Source of the DNA: Legionellaceae bacterium
GTDB lineage: Bacteria > Pseudomonadota > Gammaproteobacteria > Legionellales > Legionellaceae
NCBI GenBank assembly: GCA_018061965.1
Contig: JAGOTG010000006.1
Location: forward strand, 62,001-126,000
Reading direction: 5' to 3'
Length of the DNA stretch: 64,000 bases
Under the pieces are notes generated by a model. That model saw only the letters and a list, made by a program, of their open reading frames with translations. It was not told the origin of the DNA and ran no database searches. Position numbers and translations under genes: made by a program. Below, one piece after another: positions 55,972 through 64,000 of this stretch; positions within the stretch are counted from its first letter, which is position 1; every line of letters starts with the position of its first letter.

Positions 55972-56856
55972 ATGTTTTATAAATATACCCATGAACTGAG
56001 CGTAAAAGACGCGCAACAACTCGCGAAACTAAGTCGTACTAACCTTGTATACACATTGATTAATGCTTATAAAAGAATTTCCACAATGAACGAGGCATCG
56101 GAAACCCCAGAATTGACCAGTTTTTTACAGGGTTTACTCCAACAAATTGAGGAGATCAATCAGTGTAAAAACAAAACTGATCGATTCACAATCCAATTAG
56201 AAAAACGTCTGGGAACTCTGACAGAGCAGCCTCACTACGAAGAAATTTCGATGATCTATGACCAGTGTGTGTCTGCCATTGAAAAAGAAGCCCGAGAGGC
56301 CAAAGATAGGGATCGATTCGCGACGCAAAACAAAATATCTAAGATAAAAAATGGTGCAGTGTATACAGCCAGCATTCCCAGTATTGTAACCGTTGCGGGC
56401 GCGATTTTAATGGCATTTTATCCCTTTGGCTTAATCGTACTAGGAGCGGCCGCGGTAGCATTGGTCCTGAGTGAAGTTATTTTTTGGGCTCAAAAATACC
56501 AAGAATACCAAAAACTTAACTATGCGGTTAAAAACATGGCGCTAGAAACAGACTATGCTGAAGGATGTGCTATACCACTGTCTGAATTACCTGTAGATCC
56601 TAAGCAGGCAAATAGTCCAAAGAGCCCAACCAGCGCGAAAAATAGCGCAAAAGCACCGCCTGTATTGATTAGTGAGGAAGCTGATAAACTGGTGTATGAA
56701 TCGATAGAGCTCGGAAAAGAATTGGTGAGTGACGTGGCGGATGCTGTATATACCACAGCCAGTGACTCGTTGTACAGCCTGTGGTCAAGCGTCAGAAAAT
56801 CCGTGCTAACATCCACTCCAGCACCCACACCCACCGATCATTTGCATAGTTTTTAA
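55972..56856 (+). CDS. Helical protein with a membrane hairpin, unknown function
   Basis: 294 aa from the ATG at 55972, with GGAGG eight bases upstream. Residues ~1-125 are charged and helical (coiled-coil-like). At about 130-175 lie two adjacent hydrophobic segments ('SIPSIVTVAGAILMAFYPFG', 'LIVLGAAAVALVLSEVIFW') forming a hairpin. The C-terminal 110 residues are polar, Pro/Ser/Thr-rich. No family recognised. The layout (coiled coil plus hairpin) is common among secreted effectors that insert into host membranes, but this is inference. Confidence 0.5.
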   Translation: MFYKYTHELSVKDAQQLAKLSRTNLVYTLINAYKRISTMNEASETPELTSFLQGLLQQIEEINQCKNKTDRFTIQLEKRLGTLTEQPHYEEISMIYDQCVSAIEKEAREAKDRDRFATQNKISKIKNGAVYTASIPSIVTVAGAILMAFYPFGLIVLGAAAVALVLSEVIFWAQKYQEYQKLNYAVKNMALETDYAEGCAIPLSELPVDPKQANSPKSPTSAKNSAKAPPVLISEEADKLVYESIELGKELVSDVADAVYTTASDSLYSLWSSVRKSVLTSTPAPTPTDHLHSF

Positions 56857-56859
56857 AAG

Positions 56860-56907
56860 CCAATCCCTAAGTCCCGCGGCTTGTCCGCTGGACTTTAGAG
56901 GGATTGG
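56860..56907. terminator. Strong hairpin after the gene at 55972
   Basis: CCAATCCCT(AA)GTCC.GCGG pairs with CCGC.GGACTTTAGAGGGATTGG: about 17 pairs with a 3-base bulge and one mismatch, starting 3 bases after the stop. There is no T-run, so it may work with Rho or protect the mRNA end. Confidence 0.5.
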
Positions 56908-57066
56908 GCTTAACTAGACCCCATGGGATATTGTCTAGGTTTCAACCTCATCCCATCAAATAAAGCGTAAAATTACCATTATATGTCAATATTTTATTCA
57001 GAAATGATTGAACAGACCAAAAATATGATACAATAGCGCCATTTATATCCTATGGGTGGCACTAAC

Positions 57067-58698
57067 ATGTTGAAAACATTAATAGAATCCTATCGAGCTG
57101 GCTTGTTTCAAAAACAGCATTGGCTACCCAATATTATCTCCGGGATGATTGTCGGCGTGGTCGCTTTGCCTTTGGCTATGGCATTTGCCATCGCATCGGG
57201 CGCCAAACCAGAGCAAGGTTTGTACACTGCTATCGTCGCGGGATTACTAGTATCACTTTTCGGCGGTAGCCGACTCCAAATTGCTGGACCTACTGGCGCT
57301 TTTATTGTCGTTTTGTCAGGCATCACGGCTCAGTACGGGATTGAAGGTTTGCAAATCGCTACAATTCTTGCGGGTTTACTCTTGTTTTTAATGGGTATTT
57401 GTCGTTTCGGTGCTGTCATTCGCTTTATCCCCTATCCTGTCATTATAGGCTTTACTGCCGGGATTGCAGTAGCGATTTGGGTGGGGCAGTGGCACTACTT
57501 TTTCGGTTTACCCACCCCGCATGGGGCACATTTTCATGAAAAATTCTGGCAATTGCTCCAAAGTTTTCCACAAATCAATGGGAATACCACCGTATTAGGC
57601 TTGCTATCTCTCATTATTGTCCTGTATGGCAATAAGATCCCAGGTTTGCGCCGAGTGCCAGGTCCACTTTTAGCATTAGTTTTCGCAACGACCTTAGAAA
57701 CTGTATTTCACTTTTCCGGTATAGCAACGATTGGAAGTCTTTTCGGTGGCATTCCACAAGGCTTACCATCTTTTCACGTGCCTGACCTATCTTGGGCTCG
57801 AGTACTGGAATTAATCGGTCCCGCGTTCGCAATCGCCATGCTCGGCGCTATTGAATCACTGCTATCGGCTGTCGTTGCAGATGGCATGGGCGGCACGCGC
57901 CACGATTCTAATCGTGAATTAATGGGACAAGGCCTGGCCAATATTGTCGCACCTATGTTTGGCGGCTTTGCTGCCACAGGCGCAATTGCTCGTACCGCGA
58001 CCAATATCCGTAATGGGGGCAATAGCCCAATATCTGGCGTGATTCATGCGCTTACTTTGTTATTGATCATCTTATTTTTGGCGCCTCTCGCAGTCGACGT
58101 GCCTTTGACTACGCTGGCCGCCATATTGTTTGTAGTTGCTTGGAATATGAGTGAAATGAAGCATGCTATTGCATTGATTCAACGGGCACCTAAAGCCGAT
58201 ATCTTAATTTTGTTAGTCACTTTCAGCTTAACCATTTTCGTGGATTTGGTGATGGCAGTAAATATTGGTGTGTTATTAGCCGTAGGTCATTTTTTATACC
58301 GCATGGCCGCCAGTGTTGAAGTCAATCAAGCTCCCTCTGCAAATGCACAATCACTTACAAATCAACCAACTAAGCAAGAGCAGGATGTACTCACTTATAC
58401 GATCGATGGTCCTATTTTCTTTGGTGCAATCAACCAATTTGAGTATGCATTTAACGCGGCTCATTTCACCCCCAAAGTCTTGATAATTCGTTTTGGCTGG
58501 GTACCTTTGGTAGATTTTACCGGTTTACAAGCGTTAGCAGATAGTATCAAAGACCTCCAAAAACAGGGCATCCGTGTCATGCTGTGTGGTGCCAATAAAG
58601 CCATTGAAGACAAGCTGCAAAAAGCAGGCATCTTTGTCTTAGTAGGTAAAGACAATGTCTTTGCTGAATGGGAAAAGGCCATGGATGCTGCAGTTTAG
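57067..58698 (+). CDS. SulP-family anion transporter with STAS domain
   Basis: 543 aa from the ATG at 57067 (GGGTGGC ribosome site; another in-frame ATG 15 bases earlier). SulP core: 'VALPLAMAFAIASGAKPEQG', 'FGGSRLQIAGPTGAFIVVL', 'AIESLLSAVVADGMGGTRHD' and 'NRELMGQGLANIVAPMFGG', about 12 helices. A cytoplasmic STAS domain is at residues ~440-535 ('FFGAINQFEYAF', 'DFTGLQAL'). The family carries sulfate, bicarbonate, dicarboxylates or other anions; this branch resembles bacterial bicarbonate/sulfate types, but the substrate is not decidable. TACAAT about 40 bases upstream. Confidence 0.9.
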   Translation: MLKTLIESYRAGLFQKQHWLPNIISGMIVGVVALPLAMAFAIASGAKPEQGLYTAIVAGLLVSLFGGSRLQIAGPTGAFIVVLSGITAQYGIEGLQIATILAGLLLFLMGICRFGAVIRFIPYPVIIGFTAGIAVAIWVGQWHYFFGLPTPHGAHFHEKFWQLLQSFPQINGNTTVLGLLSLIIVLYGNKIPGLRRVPGPLLALVFATTLETVFHFSGIATIGSLFGGIPQGLPSFHVPDLSWARVLELIGPAFAIAMLGAIESLLSAVVADGMGGTRHDSNRELMGQGLANIVAPMFGGFAATGAIARTATNIRNGGNSPISGVIHALTLLLIILFLAPLAVDVPLTTLAAILFVVAWNMSEMKHAIALIQRAPKADILILLVTFSLTIFVDLVMAVNIGVLLAVGHFLYRMAASVEVNQAPSANAQSLTNQPTKQEQDVLTYTIDGPIFFGAINQFEYAFNAAHFTPKVLIIRFGWVPLVDFTGLQALADSIKDLQKQGIRVMLCGANKAIEDKLQKAGIFVLVGKDNVFAEWEKAMDAAV

Positions 58699-58736
58699 CT
58701 AAATTTATTTCAGCGTTTTATTAGGAAGTCATCAAC

Positions 58737-61700
58737 ATGCCAAATTATCCTGCACGTTATTATCACAAGGCTCATAGTAGTGCTACTACATATAGTTACG
58801 AGGGCGAAGACATCTGTATGGATGAACTCCTGGATGATAAGGAAAAAGTTTATTACGAAGGTCATCCTTCCGGAGAAGAGACGACTCCTAATGTTTTAAT
58901 TTTAAATGACTGGAGTACAGGCAGTTGGACGCATTATAAACAGTTTAAATTAAAAGAAGTGCTGCGTGATTTGATCAAACATCAATTTCAAATCTACTAT
59001 CATAAACTGGGACAATGGATTCCCTTTTCCCTGAAAACACTAGATTTGCAATTAGAAGATTATCGCATTCATGTTGCAGCATCCGACAATGACGCATTGC
59101 GTAAAGCCGCGGTTGCCCCTCTTAACACGCCTTTGAAAAACTTATTATGTTTAGATTATTTTGAGCTCAATTTTTTGATAGATCCTGATTATGATCCCAG
59201 CACACGAGTCGCATTTAGCAGCGATATTGGTAATAAAAAGTGGGTTGGATACCCACAAAGAAAGGCTGATCTAACAGAAAAATGGCAACTTACTGTTGTC
59301 GATGACGATTTTGATATTGAGATCGATTTCATTCCAGATACCCCAATAAGACACCTAATATTAGGCGGATTTCATAGTTTTAGGCAAGAACGAGCGCCTT
59401 TGTTACAACTAAATTTTGAGCCAGACAGCCGAAATATCGTGGCATATGGTTCAGACAGTGTTCGAAAAACACCTGTTTTTTCTTCTGTAAAAACCATCAA
59501 ACTTTTTCGTGGAGATGCCACTGAAACGAGCATGGTACACCAAATATTTGGTTCAGAGCCCAACCAAATTGAATGTTTGAATATTGAGGCCCTTGAGGGG
59601 GATCTGCAACAACTAGCTGATTTTGATTGGTCAAAATTAAAAATGCTTTCTTATGAAACCGGCTATGAGAGCAGAGGACGACATGACAAGGGCAATACCG
59701 ACTACATTTTATCGAATATTATTGCACAGGCCACTAACTTGGCTCATATGACATTACGTCTTAATAACCACCAGAAAGCGCCTCATATTCGATTTCAATT
59801 TGCTAGTACTGTTTTGGAATCGTTTAAACTAGATGGTAAATATTTCAGTTTACAAGAAATATTTTCTACTTTAGATCAAAATCCTAAGCTGGAAAAATTA
59901 GCTGTTGCACCTTATTTAACCCAAGAATCGGTTGCATTGCTCGAGAGTGCAAAACCTCACTCTTTAAAAGTATTAAGGTTAGAGGATGCTAATACACAAA
60001 ATGTTATGACTGGTAATGCCTTCCAACTCCTGCTTGAGCGCTTACCTGAACTACGAGAATTAACTTTTGCAACGCCCCGTTTGGTGTCTAATGACTTTGA
60101 CTTGGCGCGCAATGCTTTACCTAATCTGAAATATATAGGGTTTAGGTTATCTAACCCCGGCATTTGCTATAATCTAGAAAAATGCTTACCGCGTATTTTG
60201 GCCGCTGCACCCAATCTAGAAGAATTTGAGATGTGGCCAGGTACAGAATTGCATCAAATGCCTTTAAAGAAGTTAAAAAAGGTTAGTTGGTTTGGTATGG
60301 TAAGTCCAAACCGCTTGAAGAGCTTGATGGCTTGTGCCTCAAATCTCGAATCTCTTACCTTTATTTATCATTTTCAAGATCAGGGATATAGAAAAAGTCT
60401 ATGGACTCAAACTGACTTCGCAGAATTTCCATCTCTCAAAGAAATAGATTTATGTAGTTGGGGCGACCGCAGCTTAGATGCTAAAGGTGACAGTTGGTCA
60501 GGGGTGAACACAGCCGAATGCATTATTCGCCAAGCTCCCAATCTAGAAATGGTGCGCATCAAAGATCCCGAAACTGCACCACAATGGTTACATACCCTCT
60601 GTCATGAACGCAATATCAAACTCGAACCAACTGCTTATCATCAAAAAGGCTCCGAAGTAGTTCAGGAACCTAAGCCAGCGGCACAAGAAGAACACGGGCA
60701 ATCAGCATCCATTGAAGCCGTCGAAGCCGCAGTGCATCGTCAACTTGATACCACATGGATGAACCGTTATTTCAAACACACCATTGAAAAGAGTCCGCGT
60801 ACTTTATCAGAATATCTGGGGAGTCTAACGCACGGTGAAGGACGCAATCAATTGGTCTATTTAAATAATCGGCAATTACTCAATGCCTTAATGTTGCATC
60901 TTGAGCAATATTGCGCTCAGTCAGATCAGCCTATATTTATTGCGAATGAACCCAGAGATTTGGCCTGCTCTTCTCGTTATATGCGCCGCACAGGCAATAT
61001 TGGCACAGTCGAAACTGGACGCGGCGGACGGATGACTTCTTTCGTGGAGGGGATCAGCCTCTCTTCTTCTTCTTCATTACCCCCGATTATTGTCATCAAT
61101 AATGATAATTTTGAATCAGCAGATAATGCACGTTTTAATGCAACATTTGATCCGGTCCATATCCGTAAAGTAGACAAATTGAAATTACCTGAATCTGTCA
61201 TTGTGATTGTATTAATGAATTTAGGAAACCCTAAAACATACAAAAAATCTGATTTATTGTCGCGTTTTGCCCCCAAGTATCGTAAACACTGTCCTTTAAC
61301 CGACAGCCAAATCTTGGAAGGATTGCCACAGTTGACTGAAGCGTCGCATACGTTAGATCACTCATCTACACAATCTATCGAGTTTTATGGCCAAGACAAT
61401 TGGAAAGCTCGTTTAGAGGGTTATTGGATCATGGGGGATCAATGGTACTGGCAGGATGGGGTATTGTCCGAAGCTTTAGACCGTAGCACCTCTTTGGTAT
61501 TAAATAATTTGTCTGCAGATGACCCGAATTTTCAATGGTACTGGGCACAAAAATTATTGAATTACACGCGTTTGACTAGACGAGAAATAAGCACTTATCA
61601 TCAATCTGGTTATGCCTGGGATAGCTTAACTCAAGTTATAGAAGATACCGCTACCTCAGCACTCGGTCCCTATCTGTTAAATGCGAAGTATCTGGCAAAG

Positions 61701-64000
61701 TTTTTTAAGCATTATGAGCCCAAGGATCCGCGGATGATATATGCTGACGGACTGATAGAAACGCACCCCGGTCAAACGCTCTGTGTCTATCAAACCGGCC
61801 AGATTTCTACGGGGAATAAGGCCAGATTGTTTGCAGAATGTAGAAAAAATAATGTTAAACTTCAATTACTTGAAGGCCCATTTCCTATTCAATCGTCTCA
61901 GGTTACACTTATTCAATCTACTGATGTCGATCACACGTTGGATAAACAGTTTCGCACATCGGAGTTCCTTGTCATTGATATATCTGAGGTAGAAGCTTCT
62001 CAACTATTAGGCAAAACTGCACCCACATTTGATGTTGATCAGAAAAAATATACGTTTAAAACCTCGGAATCTTTTTTGTTGAGAGAATTAAATGCTGGCA
62101 AAAAAATCGTCTTAAAAGGACAGTTTACACCGGCATTGATTGATAGTTTGGCACCTTTCTTCGTGTTTAATAGCGGATTTTCTGGCGAGCTGACTTTGGT
62201 ATCTGCACCCAATGAAAAATTTGCGGTATTTGATGGCTGCACCCAAATAGACGTGCTCAAAGCCGATAAGAAAGCGTCCTTAAAAACCCAATATCCTGAT
62301 GCAATAGAACTTGCGGATAGATTAGTAGAAGCTTGTCCTGATGATGAGCCTTATATCCGGCTCAAGCACCGTATGAGTTATATTTTGCGACATCGTGCGG
62401 AGGCAGAAACCCACAGCAATTTATATGCATTCTCCGAGAATAATTGGGAAGGTTTGGAAAAACTGACTGAGGACATATCCGACGTAGCCGAAGATGGCGA
62501 CGTCATGGGTCAGCGTCAACAAGAAATTGAAGCGATATGGGATCAAGAGTCGATTGTGGTTGTTTTAGGTAAAACCGGTGGCGGGAAAACCGAGTTTGTA
62601 AAACGTATTTATCCAGATGCACATTATGGATTAGATGCCATACCTCAGTGGCTTGAAGAGGCGAAACATAAAAGATCTCTGTGGGTTGGGGATGAAGCGA
62701 ATATTTCGCCCAGCAATTGGAGCATGTTTGAAGACTTACCATATAGCATCTTTTACAAAGACCAATATTATCCTTTAACACCTGAGCAAGCGAAAAACAT
62801 CAAAGCTATGTTTATTGGAAACCCTTATTCTTATGGGGGAGAGCGCAAAATTGCAACCTTGTTTTTGCGTTGTGGAAATACTTGTATTTTTGACCCGTTG
62901 CCAGCTCACTTTATAGGAGAAGAAATATTAGAGCCTTTGTTTGCGGGTATTGATCTTGCACCCGCGCCTATCCTTACACCTATTTTATCAGCCTATACTT
63001 TTATGGCCAGATTACCCAGCCATATGGTGCTCGTAACACCGAGAGAATTATGCACCATGACGCTATTAACTATCAGTACTTGTTTGGCCTATCCAGAGGT
63101 CGCACCCCAAGACATTGCGTATTTTTTTGTGTATCACATGACCAAAGCAATTGTCTATGAACAACATGCGCGGGCCTTTACAAATGCGTTTCCCGAGAAG
63201 CCCATTTGGCAACCAAAGGTTGAACACACCATCGCTTCGGATGACTTTTTTCTGACAGACTCACGTAAAATAGTGCTCCAATTGTTAGAAGCCTTTATGC
63301 GGTTACGGCACTTCAAACAAGATCCGCGTAGAACCAAAGAACAAAAAGTCAGTGGACTGGGCATATTTTTGATTGAAGGTGAACCCGCACAAGGTAAATC
63401 TGTATTGCTAGACAGTGTTTTAGTCGAAGAGGACCCTATTTACGTGCCAAGCGGTGGGGAACCCGAAGAAAAGAAAAAACAATATTTATTTGGATTTCGT
63501 CGCGGTCGCGCTATGCGCAGCGATGAAATCAATGCGTCAGCGATGTTTGAAAAAGAAATGAATACGCTGTTATCTGGGTATGATTTTGAAACCAATGAAT
63601 TGGCTGAAGTGCCTGGATTTATGGTATTTGCCAGCCAAAATCCCATCACTATGGATGGCCGTCGAGCCATGTCGAATGCGGAAGCTAGGCGTACGTTTAC
63701 TTGGAAATTAGAAAATTATACACCACCGGAATTATGCGACATTGCAGTCCATCATGGTATGAGCCCGATGTATGCAAAACCATTTGTAAATAAATTTTTG
63801 CGAGTCGTGCATGAACAGATAGTCAATGATGAGACACCCTGGACTGTCAGAGAATTAGTCGCATTGGTGAAAGAAGCTCGAAAAGATGCCGCGCTCATGA
63901 TCCAAAAGACATGGCGTAAATTTATGCACTGGGACACCATCAACCATCTTAAGCGAGCGCAACACCAAGAACTTGTAGAACGGCAACAGCAGGAGCTGCT
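58737..64000 (+). CDS. Giant leucine-rich-repeat plus tandem AAA protein (C-terminus cut by window end)
   Basis: An open frame of at least 1754 codons without stop, starting at the ATG at 58737 (AGGA upstream). Residues ~1-200 unknown. About 210-615: irregular leucine-rich repeats, such as 'SLKVLRLED', 'PELRELTF', 'PNLEEFEMW', 'PSLKEIDLCS'. About 640-860: a degenerate AAA-like segment ('VIVIVLMNLGNP', then 'DLLSRFAPKY'), with no P-loop seen. About 1275: Walker A 'GKTGGGKTEF' with 'WVGDEANISP' (~1316) and 'MFIGNP'. About 1545: a second Walker A 'EGEPAQGKS' with Walker B 'MRSDEINAS' (~1594) and sensor 'VFASQNPITMDGRR', of the MoxR/midasin style. Near 1722 an IQ-like motif starts a basic, Gln-rich helix. 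It probably is a host-interaction or remodelling protein; the function is unknown. Confidence 0.75.
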   Translation, partial: MPNYPARYYHKAHSSATTYSYEGEDICMDELLDDKEKVYYEGHPSGEETTPNVLILNDWSTGSWTHYKQFKLKEVLRDLIKHQFQIYYHKLGQWIPFSLKTLDLQLEDYRIHVAASDNDALRKAAVAPLNTPLKNLLCLDYFELNFLIDPDYDPSTRVAFSSDIGNKKWVGYPQRKADLTEKWQLTVVDDDFDIEIDFIPDTPIRHLILGGFHSFRQERAPLLQLNFEPDSRNIVAYGSDSVRKTPVFSSVKTIKLFRGDATETSMVHQIFGSEPNQIECLNIEALEGDLQQLADFDWSKLKMLSYETGYESRGRHDKGNTDYILSNIIAQATNLAHMTLRLNNHQKAPHIRFQFASTVLESFKLDGKYFSLQEIFSTLDQNPKLEKLAVAPYLTQESVALLESAKPHSLKVLRLEDANTQNVMTGNAFQLLLERLPELRELTFATPRLVSNDFDLARNALPNLKYIGFRLSNPGICYNLEKCLPRILAAAPNLEEFEMWPGTELHQMPLKKLKKVSWFGMVSPNRLKSLMACASNLESLTFIYHFQDQGYRKSLWTQTDFAEFPSLKEIDLCSWGDRSLDAKGDSWSGVNTAECIIRQAPNLEMVRIKDPETAPQWLHTLCHERNIKLEPTAYHQKGSEVVQEPKPAAQEEHGQSASIEAVEAAVHRQLDTTWMNRYFKHTIEKSPRTLSEYLGSLTHGEGRNQLVYLNNRQLLNALMLHLEQYCAQSDQPIFIANEPRDLACSSRYMRRTGNIGTVETGRGGRMTSFVEGISLSSSSSLPPIIVINNDNFESADNARFNATFDPVHIRKVDKLKLPESVIVIVLMNLGNPKTYKKSDLLSRFAPKYRKHCPLTDSQILEGLPQLTEASHTLDHSSTQSIEFYGQDNWKARLEGYWIMGDQWYWQDGVLSEALDRSTSLVLNNLSADDPNFQWYWAQKLLNYTRLTRREISTYHQSGYAWDSLTQVIEDTATSALGPYLLNAKYLAKFFKHYEPKDPRMIYADGLIETHPGQTLCVYQTGQISTGNKARLFAECRKNNVKLQLLEGPFPIQSSQVTLIQSTDVDHTLDKQFRTSEFLVIDISEVEASQLLGKTAPTFDVDQKKYTFKTSESFLLRELNAGKKIVLKGQFTPALIDSLAPFFVFNSGFSGELTLVSAPNEKFAVFDGCTQIDVLKADKKASLKTQYPDAIELADRLVEACPDDEPYIRLKHRMSYILRHRAEAETHSNLYAFSENNWEGLEKLTEDISDVAEDGDVMGQRQQEIEAIWDQESIVVVLGKTGGGKTEFVKRIYPDAHYGLDAIPQWLEEAKHKRSLWVGDEANISPSNWSMFEDLPYSIFYKDQYYPLTPEQAKNIKAMFIGNPYSYGGERKIATLFLRCGNTCIFDPLPAHFIGEEILEPLFAGIDLAPAPILTPILSAYTFMARLPSHMVLVTPRELCTMTLLTISTCLAYPEVAPQDIAYFFVYHMTKAIVYEQHARAFTNAFPEKPIWQPKVEHTIASDDFFLTDSRKIVLQLLEAFMRLRHFKQDPRRTKEQKVSGLGIFLIEGEPAQGKSVLLDSVLVEEDPIYVPSGGEPEEKKKQYLFGFRRGRAMRSDEINASAMFEKEMNTLLSGYDFETNELAEVPGFMVFASQNPITMDGRRAMSNAEARRTFTWKLENYTPPELCDIAVHHGMSPMYAKPFVNKFLRVVHEQIVNDETPWTVRELVALVKEARKDAALMIQKTWRKFMHWDTINHLKRAQHQELVERQQQEL

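Noticed and set aside
1..64000. CRISPR array, rRNA operon or replication origin
   Set aside because: No series of evenly spaced direct repeats, rRNA sequence or DnaA-box cluster was noticed while reading; Hda is present but no dnaA/oriC region.

Overview
The window looks like chromosome from a gammaproteobacterium of the order Legionellales (Legionella, Coxiella or Berkiella type). I infer this from the collinear block rlmE-ftsH-folP-glmM-tpiA-secG-tRNA-Leu-nuoA..N, a split glycine decarboxylase (gcvPA/gcvPB), a secreted DotI/IcmL-like protein, an OTU-like remnant, and a giant leucine-rich-repeat plus AAA protein of the kind found in host-associated bacteria. The species cannot be fixed from the sequence alone.

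Layout. 1-1.1 kb: a TolC-family efflux gene (cut by the left edge) behind a BigR/SqrR-type ArsR regulator, with two matching operator-like palindromes. 1.2-4.4 kb: genetic debris, namely a Tn3-family transposase with several frameshifts whose 3' end is joined to an integrase fragment, then a frameshifted OTU-like gene. 4.5-9.2 kb: a small secreted Cys-rich protein, an ABM monooxygenase, tRNA-Pro(GGG), a DUF885 peptidase, a MITE-like long hairpin and a beta-lactamase-fold hydrolase. 9.4-14.9 kb: an unusual AT-rich three-gene locus (coiled-coil protein, PAS-LuxR regulator, SAH-hydrolase-like Rossmann protein). Its first and third proteins share a short C-terminal 'NGNH' module; this is my main candidate for an undescribed system.

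15.0-35.7 kb (minus strand): a long co-directional housekeeping run that encodes all 14 subunits of respiratory complex I, plus SecG, TpiA, GlmM, FolP, FtsH and RlmE. 35.8-46.1 kb: YhbY, a multi-pass membrane protein of unknown function, Hda, a PgsA-type synthase, a ProQ/FinO RNA chaperone, DapB, the valine-catabolic pair MmsA/MmsB, TrmL, EngB, cytochrome c4 and an unknown protein. 46.1-49.2 kb: an ABC importer (ATPase plus a fused double permease) with no adjacent binding protein. 49.3-54.9 kb: an IcmL-like protein, then the glycine cleavage operon gcvT-gcvH-gcvPA-(YciI-like)-gcvPB with overlapping genes, and a small HTH-like protein. 55.0-64.0 kb: an RMD1/DUF155 protein, a two-helix membrane protein, a SulP transporter, and the first 1754 codons of a giant LRR plus tandem AAA protein that runs off the right edge.

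Several intergenic spaces carry palindromic elements with no coding content (7.8, 26.1, 42.1, 49.8, 55.0 and 56.9 kb). One of them sits inside the nuo operon between nuoF and nuoE. No rRNA, CRISPR array or replication origin was seen.
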